Origin: Synechococcus sp. CCY 9618
GTDB lineage: Bacteria; Cyanobacteriota; Cyanobacteriia; PCC-6307; Cyanobiaceae
NCBI RefSeq assembly: GCF_019038415.1
Contig: NZ_JAFKRG010000009.1
Coordinates: forward strand, 248,001 to 312,000
Length of the DNA stretch: 64,000 nt
Direction: 5' to 3'
Position 1 is the stretch's first letter; every line of letters starts with the position of its first letter. The position numbers were made by a program, and so were the translations under genes. Shown here piece after piece: positions 1 to 10,422 of this stretch. Below the pieces are notes generated by a model. That model was not told where the DNA came from. It saw only the letters and a program-made list of their open reading frames with translations, and did no database searches.

Positions 1-2157
1 CATCAGCAGCAGCAGGGCATCGATGCTGCCGACCCGGGTCAGTTTCTGGAACCAGGCGTTCTCGCCGTAGATGAGCTGGATCAGGGCCGCCTCCGCTTCC
101 CGGGCCGACAGCACGAAATGCAGGCCCAGCAGGGGATAGCCCGCCTGCAGTGTGGTTCGGACCAGCCGCACCGGCATGCAGAGGTTGTACTGGGGAACCC
201 GCAGCATGCCGTCGGCATGGGCGTTGGCGCTGCTGCCAAAGGGGCCCGTCGTGGTGAGCAGCAGGCCGGCGCCGTGCTCGGAAACGTCGTTGGTGACACC
301 CCAGTACTCCTTCCCATCCATTTCGAGACAGGCGATCAGCTCCAGGGGGAAGCGGTCGGCCTGACGCCGCACCGGCTTGTCGATGCAGGCGAGCAGGCAG
401 ATGAACATCAGCAGGACGTTGTACACGTTCCAGGCGAGCATCAGGCTTTCCCCTTCGAAGATCGGCCGCGCCCAGCGAACGTCCAGCAGCGGCAGCAGGT
501 AACGCACCAGCAGGCCCACGGAGAAAAGCGCCAGGTAGGCGAGAAAGGGCCAGACCAGGGATCGATCGAAATGCTGGCGCGGATGGTGCACCGCCTTGTT
601 CGTGACCAGCCCGCCGACGGTCCGGAACGGACGGAAGATCAGCTGGGAGAGTCGTTTCAGGGCCGGAAAGCAGAACAGGGATTCATGGACTTCTGTCCAG
701 TAATGGAAGTAATGGCCATTGGTCTGCCAGCTGGGAAGGAAATACAGCAGGATCACGAAGGGCAGGCCATAGGCGAGATACTCCACGGGTGGGGCGGCGA
801 TCAGCGTGAAGCCGACCAGCATCGAGAGGAGCGGGAAGATGATGTAGACGGCGCGGAATAGGGGTGCCCAGAAAGTCAGATAGAGATTGACGTAGAAAAT
901 CTTTTGCCAGAAACCAAGTGCTTTCCAGATGGGCATTTCCCTCGGTGAGGCAAACACCTGCATGTTTCCTTGCATCCACCGCAGCCGCTGGTCGAGATAG
1001 TCGCGGAAGCTGCGCGGAACTTCGCCGAGGCTGAGGATTTCGTCGAGGTACACCATCCGCCAGCCTCTGGTGAGCAGCCGTGTTCCCGTCTGATTGTCCT
1101 CGATGATGCAATGGGTCACGTAGCCGCCGATCTGCTCGAGGGCGGAACGCCTGGCCACGTAGGAGGTGCCACAGCACACCACCGCATTGAAGCGGTCGCG
1201 CAACACCTGGACATAGTGAAAGAAATAGTCCATGTCATCGGGGACAAGGACGTCGAGTCCTAGGTTGCGGTTGTGGAAGTCGGCGTTGAAATAGTGCTGG
1301 GGCGTCTGAACCAGGGCGACCTCGGGATCGCTGAAAAATCCCACCGTGCGGGTGAGGAAGCGGCTGAAGGGGATGAAATCGCAATCGAAGACCGCGATCA
1401 GATCACCACTCGATTGGGCCAGGGCGTAATTCAGGTTGCCGGCCTTGCGATAGAGGTTGTCAGGTCGACTCAGGTACTTCACCCCCAGTTCCGCCGCCAG
1501 GGCCGCCACCGATGGACGATGCCCGTCATCGAGCACGTAGATCGTCTTGTTCGCATAGGGGATGTTGCTGCAGGCCAGGATGCAGCGGCGCACCAGCCGC
1601 TCCGGTTCGTTGTAGGTGGGGATCCAGATGTCCACGCTGGGCTGATGTTGTTCAGTCCAGGCCATCAGCTGATCGGCTTGCCGCCGCCGCTGCTCGGGCT
1701 GGAAGCGGATGGCCGGATAGAACTGCAGCGCCGTGGTCAGCAGATAGCTGGCTTCACAGAGCAAGAAGATCAGACTCAGCGCGAGGCTGATCGGATGGCT
1801 GTGATTCAGCGTGGTGGCGCGCCAGAGGAAATAGCGCAGCGTGAACAGGGCAAGGATCAGGGAGGTGAGCAGATAGGCCGATGGTCGCCGGGGCAGATGA
1901 TTCACCCCCAGGCAGATGGCCACCGCGACGCACACCGGCAGCATCACATCCATCCACATGTCCCTGATCTGCCATGTCTCGGGCAGGACGCGGAAGGCCA
2001 GAGGATTGAGGATCCCCGTGGCCACCCCGGAAAACTGGAGATTCGCCAGCAGCAGGGCCGCCACCAGGGCCGTCACGGAAAGGATCAGCAGGTTCCACAC
2101 CCAGGGCGACACCCGCCTGGAGCCCCCCGGCACCGCGAGCGAATCGAGGCTTCTCAT
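1..2157 (-). CDS. Cellulose-synthase-like GT2 glycosyltransferase with PilZ domain (3' end cut by window)
   Basis: Processive inner-membrane beta-glycan synthase of the BcsA/CesA type. Reading the minus strand from the ATG at 2157 gives 719 codons with no stop before the window edge. The N-terminal part has hydrophobic membrane segments. The GT2 core shows LDDGHRP (near 1535), FDCDF (near 1385), the IIEDNQTG acceptor motif (near 1110) and QRLRWMQG, the QxxRW product-channel motif (near 985). More membrane segments follow, then a PilZ domain with both cyclic-di-GMP motifs, RQADR (RxxxR) and DVSEHG (DxSxxG), near 270-365. The start overlaps the stop of the HlyD-like gene (ATGA), so the two are probably co-translated. 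No BcsB-like gene is visible here. Cellulose is the default product guess, but another beta-glucan or mixed polymer is possible. Confidence 0.9.
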   Translation of the reverse strand, partial: MRSLDSLAVPGGSRRVSPWVWNLLILSVTALVAALLLANLQFSGVATGILNPLAFRVLPETWQIRDMWMDVMLPVCVAVAICLGVNHLPRRPSAYLLTSLILALFTLRYFLWRATTLNHSHPISLALSLIFLLCEASYLLTTALQFYPAIRFQPEQRRRQADQLMAWTEQHQPSVDIWIPTYNEPERLVRRCILACSNIPYANKTIYVLDDGHRPSVAALAAELGVKYLSRPDNLYRKAGNLNYALAQSSGDLIAVFDCDFIPFSRFLTRTVGFFSDPEVALVQTPQHYFNADFHNRNLGLDVLVPDDMDYFFHYVQVLRDRFNAVVCCGTSYVARRSALEQIGGYVTHCIIEDNQTGTRLLTRGWRMVYLDEILSLGEVPRSFRDYLDQRLRWMQGNMQVFASPREMPIWKALGFWQKIFYVNLYLTFWAPLFRAVYIIFPLLSMLVGFTLIAAPPVEYLAYGLPFVILLYFLPSWQTNGHYFHYWTEVHESLFCFPALKRLSQLIFRPFRTVGGLVTNKAVHHPRQHFDRSLVWPFLAYLALFSVGLLVRYLLPLLDVRWARPIFEGESLMLAWNVYNVLLMFICLLACIDKPVRRQADRFPLELIACLEMDGKEYWGVTNDVSEHGAGLLLTTTGPFGSSANAHADGMLRVPQYNLCMPVRLVRTTLQAGYPLLGLHFVLSAREAEAALIQLIYGENAWFQKLTRVGSIDALLLLM

Positions 2158-3473
2158 CGCTCGAAGCTGACCCGGGCCGAAAAACCCACGTAGCAGAATT
2201 CCCCCGGAGGCGCCGGAAAGTCGTTGAGGATGCGCACCTTCACCTGGCTCTCCCGGGCCAGATTGATCGGCACGGGCACTGGGGCCTCCTCACCGAGCTG
2301 AACCCGGCCGAGGCCGGAACGGATGGCGATCACCTCGCCGCGCAGCCGCTGCGGGCTGCCCAGCAGCGAGATGCTGGCCTTGCTGCCCAGGCGGATCCGC
2401 TGGAGATCGCTTTCCGCCACCGTGGTGGTCAGCCAGCGCTGGTTGCAATCGATCAGCTGCACCACCTTCTGCTGTGCTGTGACCGAGTCCCCCTTCTGGG
2501 CTTCCAGCTGCCAGACCACGGCGCGCCGGGGGCTGATCAGAAGGGCACGGTTGCGCTCCTGCCATTCCCGTCGGGCCACCGTCAGCTGGCGTTTGAGGCC
2601 TTCGATCTGATATCCCTGCGTCCGCAGTTCTCCTTCGGCCTTCTCCAGCGCCAGGGCTGCCTCCTGGAGGCGGACCACCGGATCGGAACCGCTGCGGTTG
2701 TTGCGCAGGGTCAGATCGTTGATGGAGGCCTGCAAGACGGCGGACTGGCCGGCCAACTGGGATTCCAGTCCCCGGACTTCCCGCGCCCGCTGCAGTTCGG
2801 TGGTGCGCGCCCGGTCCACCACGTTGGCGGCCACGGCGCCGGCCCGGAACAACTCCTCCTGCCGCTGCGTCTCCCGGCGGGCGAAGGCCAGTTCCTTCCT
2901 GGCCCGGTCGAGACTGAAGCCGATATCGTCACGGTCGCTGCGGTTGCGGCGGATTTCGAGGGAGCGCTGCCGCTCCACATCCCGGCCGAGCCTGGCGACA
3001 AGCTTCTGCTGCAGATCGCGCCGGTCCCGAAGATCCCTCAGGCGTCCGTTGGCGGTTTCCACCTCGGTTTCGAGGGCGGCGAGCTGATCGCGCCGTGCCA
3101 TCGGGTTGGCGACCATAGCCAGCTGTTGCCCGGCGGCGACTTCCGTGCCGGCGCGGACGGAGAGGGCCGTGAGGGTGCCGCTGACCGGGCTGCTGAGCAC
3201 GATGGGAGTGGCGTTAATGACCGCATCACGGGACCGTGCCGTGAAGAAATTGATGACGATGGCCGCCGCGGCGAAGAGCAGGCCGGCGGAGACCATCAGG
3301 ATCGTCAGATCGGCACGGCGCGAGCGGGGAATGGCGTCTTCAGAAGACTCCGTCCCGTCATCGAACGCTTGCGGGGCGACGACCCCACTCGACAGCGGTT
3401 TGAATTCAAGGGCGCGACTTTCCAGCTCCGAAGGTGGCGTTGCCTGGATCGCGCCGGTGGATGGAGGGGCCAA
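2154..3473 (-). CDS. HlyD-like membrane-fusion / periplasmic adaptor protein
   Basis: 439 residues. A cytoplasmic N-terminal tail of about 70 residues precedes one membrane segment (about 74-96). A biotinyl-lipoyl-like half-motif, a long coiled-coil region (about 140-300, rich in R/E/L/Q) and the second half-motif with a C-terminal beta-barrel follow, which is the HlyD/EmrA adaptor order. It is the first gene of a two-gene unit and its TGA overlaps the ATG of the glycosyltransferase. Work on Thermosynechococcus proposed that a cyanobacterial cellulose synthase exports its glucan with an HlyD-like adaptor and a TolC-type outer-membrane protein rather than BcsB/BcsC, and this pair fits that pattern. 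No TolC gene is in the window. The roughly 135 bp upstream, before the glycosidase stop, is the likely promoter region. Confidence 0.85.
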   Translation of the reverse strand: MAPPSTGAIQATPPSELESRALEFKPLSSGVVAPQAFDDGTESSEDAIPRSRRADLTILMVSAGLLFAAAAIVINFFTARSRDAVINATPIVLSSPVSGTLTALSVRAGTEVAAGQQLAMVANPMARRDQLAALETEVETANGRLRDLRDRRDLQQKLVARLGRDVERQRSLEIRRNRSDRDDIGFSLDRARKELAFARRETQRQEELFRAGAVAANVVDRARTTELQRAREVRGLESQLAGQSAVLQASINDLTLRNNRSGSDPVVRLQEAALALEKAEGELRTQGYQIEGLKRQLTVARREWQERNRALLISPRRAVVWQLEAQKGDSVTAQQKVVQLIDCNQRWLTTTVAESDLQRIRLGSKASISLLGSPQRLRGEVIAIRSGLGRVQLGEEAPVPVPINLARESQVKVRILNDFPAPPGEFCYVGFSARVSFER

Positions 3474-3608
3474 ATCTACGTTTCGCGTCTTTGATCGATG
3501 GTATGCATCTTGCTTGGTATCTGTATTAACGCTGCATGGGGTTTCAACTCGACTTCAACGACGGAAAGGCTCTGATCGGCTTGGCTTAGCGGTGAGGTTT
3601 GGCTCGCT

Positions 3609-4676
3609 TCACTTCCTGAGGAGCGCCGCCTGGATCGCCGCGGTCGCCGGTTTGGTTGCATCTCGGTTGTTGAAGGGGAGGGGTCGTTGCGGCAACCCAT
3701 CGGCCCGCGGAAAGAATTGATTCAGCCAGGTGAAGCGATCACTCAATCCCCAGCCGGTGATCAGCTTCAACCGCGGCTCCGGCAGCACCGCCGCCAGGAA
3801 GCCGGCGTAGACCCCCGCTACCCGCGCGTCCCGTTCGGGGATGGCTGCCGGCAGCTCCCGGTCGTTGACGTCCAGTTCGGTGACGAAGATGTCCAGATCC
3901 AGGGCGGCCAGGTCCCGCAGAAAGGCCGGCAGGCTGGCGAAGGTGGTGGGGCCACTGCCGTTGGCATAGAGGTGGCCCTGGAGCCCCACGGCATGGAGGG
4001 GGACGCCGCGCCGGCGCAGGTCCCGGAGCAGGGTCAGGAAGCTCTGCCGTTTGCGGGCGGTTTTGGGGTCATCTCCCTCCAGCCCGTACTCGTTGATCAC
4101 CAGCACCGCGCCTGGATCGGCCCGGTGGGCCAGGGTCAGGGCCCTGGCGATGTAGTCGGGGCCGAGCCGTTCCAGCCAGAGATCGCGGCGCAGGCCGGAA
4201 CCGTCATCGGCGATCGGTTCATTGACCACGTCCCACGATTGCAACTGCCCGCGGTAGTGCCCCACCACGGTGCTGATGTAGGTCGCCAGGGCCCGGTCCA
4301 GCTCCTCGGCGGGCAACGTCTGCACCCAGTCCGGCAACTGCTGGTGCCACACCAGGGTGTGGCCGCGCATGGCCAGCCCGTGCTCGCGGGCGAAGCCCAG
4401 CAGCCGGTCGGGGGCGCTGAAGTCGAAACGGCCTGGTGTGGCCTCCAGCCCATCCCACTTCATCTCCGACTCCGGCACGATCAGCCCCGCCTGCGTGGTG
4501 ACCAGATTCCGGAAGCCGGGGTCCTGCAGCTGCGCGTTGGTGACGGCGGCGCCCCAGCGCAGCCCCCGGGCGGCGGCCAGGGCCTGGAGGGTCGGCGTCC
4601 CCGGCGGCAGGGCCCGGGCCACCCCCCAGCCCAGCACCGCCACCAGGCTGCCGAGGATCAGTTGCCGTCGTCGCAT
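3609..4676 (-). CDS. GH10 family endo-beta-1,4-xylanase-like glycoside hydrolase
   Basis: 355 residues, the length of a single-domain GH10 enzyme. The N-terminus RRRQLILG followed by a hydrophobic stretch and an alanine-rich cleavage region looks like a Tat-type or Sec signal, so export is expected. GH10 hallmarks are all present: HTLVWH (106-111), WDVVNEP with the acid/base Glu153, INEYGLE (195-200), GLQGHLY (231-237) and VTELDV with the nucleophile Glu267. The family retains configuration and cleaves beta-1,4-xylan, and some members act on cellulose-like substrates. It lies on the same strand just upstream of the HlyD and cellulose-synthase-like pair. A role in trimming or releasing the exported glycan is therefore plausible, but that is inferred from position. 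The substrate cannot be read from sequence. Confidence 0.9.
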   Translation of the reverse strand: MRRRQLILGSLVAVLGWGVARALPPGTPTLQALAAARGLRWGAAVTNAQLQDPGFRNLVTTQAGLIVPESEMKWDGLEATPGRFDFSAPDRLLGFAREHGLAMRGHTLVWHQQLPDWVQTLPAEELDRALATYISTVVGHYRGQLQSWDVVNEPIADDGSGLRRDLWLERLGPDYIARALTLAHRADPGAVLVINEYGLEGDDPKTARKRQSFLTLLRDLRRRGVPLHAVGLQGHLYANGSGPTTFASLPAFLRDLAALDLDIFVTELDVNDRELPAAIPERDARVAGVYAGFLAAVLPEPRLKLITGWGLSDRFTWLNQFFPRADGLPQRPLPFNNRDATKPATAAIQAALLRK

Positions 4677-4760
4677 GGTTCCGGGCGGAGTCGGGCCAGT
4701 CCCACTCTGGGTGGCCGGTCAGGATTCGCCCAGGCCATGGGAGCCTGACGGCGGTGGCCG

Positions 4761-6842
<2,082 letters not shown>

Positions 6843-7265
6843 TCAGGCGGCTGCCAGCCGGGTGATGCGATCCACCCGCCAGCTCTCCTCCACCTTCACG
6901 AAGGTGAAGTCGAGGGGCAGCTCCTCCTTGCCGTCGGTCTTCAGCTTCACCGTGAGGATCACCTGGCCCTCCTGCAGTCGCGGCCGGCCGGACTTGAGGT
7001 TGCGGTACTTGTTGAGCTGCAGTCCGGCCAGGAAGCGGATGAACTGCTGGCGGTTGACGTGGGAGCGGTAGTTGCGGGTGGTGAGCAGGTAAGCCCCGTC
7101 CACCTGACCGGAGGCCACCTGGGTGAAGAACTGCTTGATCAGCGGATTGATGCCCCGGGCGCTGAGCACCAGCCGGACCGCCGAGATGGTCCAGTACAGA
7201 AGCAAGCCGCCGGCTCCTGCCAGCAGCAGCTTGGAGCCGATGTCGCGGGCCAGTACCCAGTCCAT
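6843..7265 (-). CDS. Conserved hypothetical protein with one N-terminal membrane segment
   Basis: 140 residues from the ATG at 7265. An upstream extension of the same frame would run antisense into the SprT-like gene and is rejected. One hydrophobic segment (about 10-30) is followed by a soluble domain with alternating strands (VILTVKLKT, LPLDFTFVKVEESWRVDRI). That resembles small alpha+beta folds of the NTF2/DUF4864 kind, but I cannot assign a family firmly. It lies immediately upstream of ligA with a 3-base gap and divergent from the SprT-like gene. No function is proposed. Confidence 0.7.
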   Translation of the reverse strand: MDWVLARDIGSKLLLAGAGGLLLYWTISAVRLVLSARGINPLIKQFFTQVASGQVDGAYLLTTRNYRSHVNRQQFIRFLAGLQLNKYRNLKSGRPRLQEGQVILTVKLKTDGKEELPLDFTFVKVEESWRVDRITRLAAA

Positions 7266-7326
7266 GGTGGTCGCATCCGTTCGCAGCGTTGCAGAGTCTG
7301 ACGGACGACCCCACAAGAATGGGCCG

Positions 7327-7869
7327 ATGCCTCTGGAACCGCTGCTGCCCCTGTTCCACCGGCTCAATCGCGAGCACTTCGACGGCCAGCTGGCCACAGG
7401 CGGGCGGCCCCTGCTGGACCTGCGCTGGAGCGATGGCCGGCTCACCCGCACCGCCGGTCTCTACCGGCGCGGGCGCCTGGCGGATGGCCGCGACCTCTGC
7501 GAGATCGTTCTCTCCCGACCCCTGCTGGAACCGCTGCCGCGGCAGGCGACGCTGAGCACCCTGTGTCACGAGATGATCCACGCCTGGGTGGACAGGATCC
7601 TGGGGGTTCAGGAGGTCCACGGCCCCCGCTTCCGCGAGCGCATGGAGCGGATCAACCGCTCCCAGGACGACTTCACGGTGAACCTGCGGCACCGCTATCC
7701 CCTGCCCGTGGCCGCCAGCCGCTGGATCGCCCGCTGCCCGAGCTGCGACCGTCGGGCCCCCTACCAGCGCCGCCGCCAGGGACTGGCCTGCCGCCCCTGC
7801 TGCGAACGGCTCCATGGCGGCCAGTGGCATGCGAGCTGCCTGCTGGTGTTCGAACGCAACACCGACTAG
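7327..7869 (+). CDS. SprT-like zinc metallopeptidase family protein
   Basis: 180 residues. The sequence begins with the SprT pattern (LFHRLNREHFDGQL) and holds a zinc-protease motif, HEMIH (81-85), with the family's spacing to RERMERIN. The C-terminal part has a zinc-ribbon-like set of cysteines (CPSC near 138, CRPCC near 157). SprT-like proteins are related to SPRTN proteases, and the bacterial role is poorly defined. The ATG at 7327 fits the conserved N-terminus. It is divergent from the membrane-anchored gene upstream, with about 60 bp between them, and is followed after 24 bases by a tiny ORF on the same strand. Confidence 0.88.
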   Translation: MPLEPLLPLFHRLNREHFDGQLATGGRPLLDLRWSDGRLTRTAGLYRRGRLADGRDLCEIVLSRPLLEPLPRQATLSTLCHEMIHAWVDRILGVQEVHGPRFRERMERINRSQDDFTVNLRHRYPLPVAASRWIARCPSCDRRAPYQRRRQGLACRPCCERLHGGQWHASCLLVFERNTD

Positions 7870-7893
7870 GTTCCGGGGCAGGAGTCAGGGCCG

Positions 7894-7989
7894 ATGGCGA
7901 CATTTCTTTGGGCCCTGGAGTGGGGCGGTCTCACCATCGCCCTGGTGGGCCTGGGCAGGGAGCACTGGCTCTCCGGGCGGCGCCGCTAA
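7894..7989 (+). CDS. Possible 31-residue single-span membrane peptide
   Basis: ATG at 7894 to TAA at 7987-7989 encodes 31 residues: a hydrophobic core (FLWALEWGGLTIALVGLG) and a positively charged tail ending RRR. A Shine-Dalgarno-like GGAG stands about 9 bases upstream. The ORF fits neatly between the SprT-like gene and the next gene, 9 bases before that start. Cyanobacteria have many 30-40 residue membrane subunits of photosynthetic complexes, but this does not match PetG, PetL, PetN or PsbI as I know them. Support is only the ribosome site, hydrophobicity and position. Confidence 0.4.
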   Translation: MATFLWALEWGGLTIALVGLGREHWLSGRRR

Positions 7990-7998
7990 CATCGAATA

Positions 7999-8688
7999 AT
8001 GGATTCGATGGATCAGAGCCCCCGGCGCTCCAGGGAGGGGCGTCAGCACGACTTCCACGAACGGGATCTCCGCCCAAGGGAGCCAGGAGAACGGGAGCGG
8101 GGCGGCCGTGCCGGAAGCGATCCCCTCGACCAGAGGGTGGATCGCTGGATGACGGCCGGCCGTCAGTTCGTCGAGGGGGTGTCCGGCTCCCGGCCGGGGA
8201 CGCGTCGTCCGGCGCCCCGGGGCGAAGGCCGTGCCCCCCTGAGGCCGCGACTCGATGACCTGGGCCGCTGGGTGGAGGACCGCCTCGACTGGCTGCTCGA
8301 GGATGGCGATGACTGGCGCGAGCCCTGGCAGGAGGAGGGGCGCAGCGGGCCGTCCCCCTCCCCCGCGCCCCGGTCCCGCCGCCAGGGACTGGAGGCGGTC
8401 TCCCGCCGCGGGCGGGAGGGGGCCGCGACGACGTCCCAGCCGCCGTTTCTCCAGCCTCCGTCTCTCCAGCCCCCTTCTTTCCAGCCTCCGGCCCCCCTGG
8501 CTCCCCCCGCCGCGGCCGCGGGTGGGGTCGAGGACAGCGAATGGCCCGATGACGCCAGCTTCAGCCTTCCCCGCTGGCAGCGTCCGGACCGCCCCGAGCG
8601 CCGGGAGGCCACCGGCCCCCGGGAGTCCGATCCCCCCGTCGTCCCTGGCTCCCGTCCCCTGCCGCGCTCCAGTCGCCGCCGTCCCTGA
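7999..8688 (+). CDS. Hypothetical low-complexity basic protein with FLQPP-type repeats
   Basis: 229 residues from the ATG at 7999 (a second ATG lies three codons in). The protein is rich in R, P, G, D and E and largely disordered in appearance. The most ordered-looking part is about 85-115 (RLDDLGRWVEDRLDWLLEDGDDW), an amphipathic acidic helix. Residues 150-164 are three five-residue repeats, FLQPP, SLQPP and SFQPP, from a 15-bp tandem repeat at 8446-8490. No known domain is recognised. Codon use and position between same-strand genes support it as real. I cannot suggest a function. Confidence 0.6.
   Translation: MDSMDQSPRRSREGRQHDFHERDLRPREPGERERGGRAGSDPLDQRVDRWMTAGRQFVEGVSGSRPGTRRPAPRGEGRAPLRPRLDDLGRWVEDRLDWLLEDGDDWREPWQEEGRSGPSPSPAPRSRRQGLEAVSRRGREGAATTSQPPFLQPPSLQPPSFQPPAPLAPPAAAAGGVEDSEWPDDASFSLPRWQRPDRPERREATGPRESDPPVVPGSRPLPRSSRRRP
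8446..8490 (+). repeat. Three-unit 15-bp tandem repeat in coding sequence
   Basis: Three adjacent 15-base units (8446-8460, 8461-8475, 8476-8490) differ at a few positions and encode FLQPP, SLQPP and SFQPP in frame. Copy-number change would stay in frame and only lengthen or shorten a proline-rich linker. Confidence 0.8.
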
Positions 8689-8744
8689 CCGGCGACACCC
8701 CGCCCCGGCAGAATCTGGGTTAGGACGAGGCCTTCCACGCAACG

Positions 8745-9275
8745 ATGTCGGCCATGAGCAGCTTGGTGGTGGTGGGTTTCCCTTCCTTCGAGGAGGCTGA
8801 TGAGGTCCGGCGTCAGCTGGTGGACATCCAGAAGGAGGAGCTGATCGCCCTCGAGGACGCCGTGGTGGTGGAAAACGAGCCGGATGGCAAGGTGCGACTG
8901 CACCAGTCGCTCAACCTCACCACCGCTGGCGCCCTCGGTGGCGGCTTCTGGGGCACCCTGGTGGGCCTGCTGTTCCTCAACCCCCTGCTCGGAGCGGCGG
9001 TGGGCGCCGGACTGGGAGCCGCTTCAGGCTCCCTCTCCGATCTGGGCATCAACGACGGATTCATGCGTGAGGTGGGAGAAACCCTGGCCCCCGGCAGTGC
9101 AGCCCTCTGTCTGCTCCTTCGCGACGCCACCCCTGACCGGCTGATCGAGCGCCTGCGGACCCATGCCCCCAACGCCAGGCTGCTGCGAACCAACCTCAGC
9201 CACACGGACGAAGATCGGCTGCGTCAGATGCTCGAGCAGGCGAGCAAGCAGGCCCAGGCGTTGCGGTTGTCCTGA
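8745..9275 (+). CDS. DUF1269-type protein with glycine-rich membrane hairpin
   Basis: 176 residues. The N-terminal VVVGFPSFEEADEVRRQL, the central LVDIQKEELIALEDAVVV and the glycine-rich hydrophobic hairpin GGGFWGTLVGLLF ... AAVGAGLGAASGSLSDLGI are the pattern of the DUF1269 family. It ends in an alpha/beta segment with LCLLLRDATPDRLIERL. Members are small and partly membrane-associated, with no settled function. The start may be the ATG at 8745 or the second ATG at 8754. Its last 80 bases overlap the convergent gene ending at 9196. Confidence 0.8.
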   Translation: MSAMSSLVVVGFPSFEEADEVRRQLVDIQKEELIALEDAVVVENEPDGKVRLHQSLNLTTAGALGGGFWGTLVGLLFLNPLLGAAVGAGLGAASGSLSDLGINDGFMREVGETLAPGSAALCLLLRDATPDRLIERLRTHAPNARLLRTNLSHTDEDRLRQMLEQASKQAQALRLS

Positions 9276-9714
9276 GCTTCGGGCTCACGCGGAAGCTGCA
9301 GCCCCGCTGGCGCAGTTCCCGGTTCACCGGTTTCACCAGATCGTGGGGGATGTCGTCGGCCATTTCCTCGGCTGAAACGCTGATGGCCGGCGACCCCTGC
9401 AGCAGGGCACTGATCAGATCAGCCCAGAGGCTCACTATTGTGCGCTGGGCCTGGGGCACCAGACCCAGCCGTTCCAGATGGGGGGCACAGCCCTGGTGCA
9501 GCCAGAGGCTGGCCTGGTGATGACCAGGCTGGGGACGAATGGCCAGACCGGCCGCCAGGGCCTCGGCCGTGGGTTCACCGCTGCTGCGGCGCAGACCGGC
9601 GGTCACCAGGAGCCTGCCGGTGTGGACGGCGGAGACCCCGTAGCGGCGGCCCAGGTCGGTGAGGGTGAGCCACTCCCCTGGGGGGGGGGCCTTGGCGCTG
9701 TGGTGGCTGCTCAT
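9196..9714 (-). CDS. Conserved hypothetical protein with helix-turn-helix-like N-terminus
   Basis: 172 residues. Residues 15-45 (EWLTLTDLGRRYGVSAVHTGRLLVTAGL) read like a winged-helix or MerR-like recognition motif, and about 110-140 (VSAEEMADDIPHDLVKPVNREL) look like a second helical block. No family is recognised. Codons 9-12 contain a run of ten cytosines (G10 on the plus strand at 9680-9689), where slippage would cause a frameshift. The last 27 codons overlap the end of the convergent DUF1269 gene. The C-terminal tail after CSFRV looks low in constraint, so the ancestral protein may have been shorter. Confidence 0.55.
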   Translation of the reverse strand: MSSHHSAKAPPPGEWLTLTDLGRRYGVSAVHTGRLLVTAGLRRSSGEPTAEALAAGLAIRPQPGHHQASLWLHQGCAPHLERLGLVPQAQRTIVSLWADLISALLQGSPAISVSAEEMADDIPHDLVKPVNRELRQRGCSFRVSPKLRTTATPGPACSPARASDAADLRPCG

Positions 9715-9791
9715 GATCCGGTGTCGAGTAAATGAATCCTGGCCTCATACCCAAAAGCGTCAATTCGTCAACAGGAAACCGCCACACGGCG

Positions 9792-10403
9792 TTACCGAAT
9801 TGATGAGTCTTTACGAACAAACCCGGCGTCGGCCGGCCCCAGCCAGCGTTCGAGGGCCGGGGAGAACACTTCCCGGATCACCGTGAGCTCCCGGCCCTGG
9901 CGAAAGAAACGGTAGTGGCGGCTCCAGAAGGGGCCGGCGCAGCCGAAGCGATCCTCCAGCCAGGGTTCCTGCACCTGGCCGAAGCCATCCACTTCCCGGA
10001 ACAGCTCCGCCCTCCCGGCGGTGAGGCTGCGCCAGATCGGCAGTCGGCGATCCTGCAGATGGGCCTCCGCCTCGGCCTGGTTCCACCAGCTCTCCGCCCA
10101 GCCCAGGGTCTTGTCGCCGCAGGCCAGCCACACCTGGCGTCGCAGCAGCGGTTCCGCCAGGTGGGCCACCTGCGGCGGCGCACCGGCACAGCCGGCCGGT
10201 TCCGCGGCCATGGCGATCAGCTCGATCTCCACCGGGAACCCGGTGAGCAGCTGCAGATGCCGGGTCGGGCTGCCGTCCCCCAGCAGGAGCAGCTTCCAGG
10301 GGCCGGTGAGCTCCCGCTCGGCCGACCTGGCCAGTTCCTCGGAAGCGCTCGTCTCCCAGAGAAAACCTGGAGACCGCAGCAGGCTGCCGGACGTCGGCTT
10401 CAT
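9792..10403 (-). CDS. Chorismate lyase-like protein (cyanobacterial Ycf21/DUF98 type)
   Basis: 203 residues. The order of motifs, LLLGDGSPTRHLQLLTGFPVEI, then RRQVWLACGDKTLGWAESWW, then RELFREVDGFG-like and a C-terminal RHYRFFRQGRELTVIREVFSPAL, is that of the DUF98/Ycf21 family. Its Synechocystis member Sll1797 converts chorismate to 4-hydroxybenzoate for plastoquinone synthesis. The WLACGDKTLGWAESWW segment corresponds to the UbiC-like core. It is followed on the same strand by no obvious quinone gene and lies downstream of the GspC-like gene with a 19-base gap, so an operon is possible. Confidence 0.85.
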   Translation of the reverse strand: MKPTSGSLLRSPGFLWETSASEELARSAERELTGPWKLLLLGDGSPTRHLQLLTGFPVEIELIAMAAEPAGCAGAPPQVAHLAEPLLRRQVWLACGDKTLGWAESWWNQAEAEAHLQDRRLPIWRSLTAGRAELFREVDGFGQVQEPWLEDRFGCAGPFWSRHYRFFRQGRELTVIREVFSPALERWLGPADAGFVRKDSSIR

Positions 10404-10422
10404 GGGCGGCAGGGGGCGTGGG

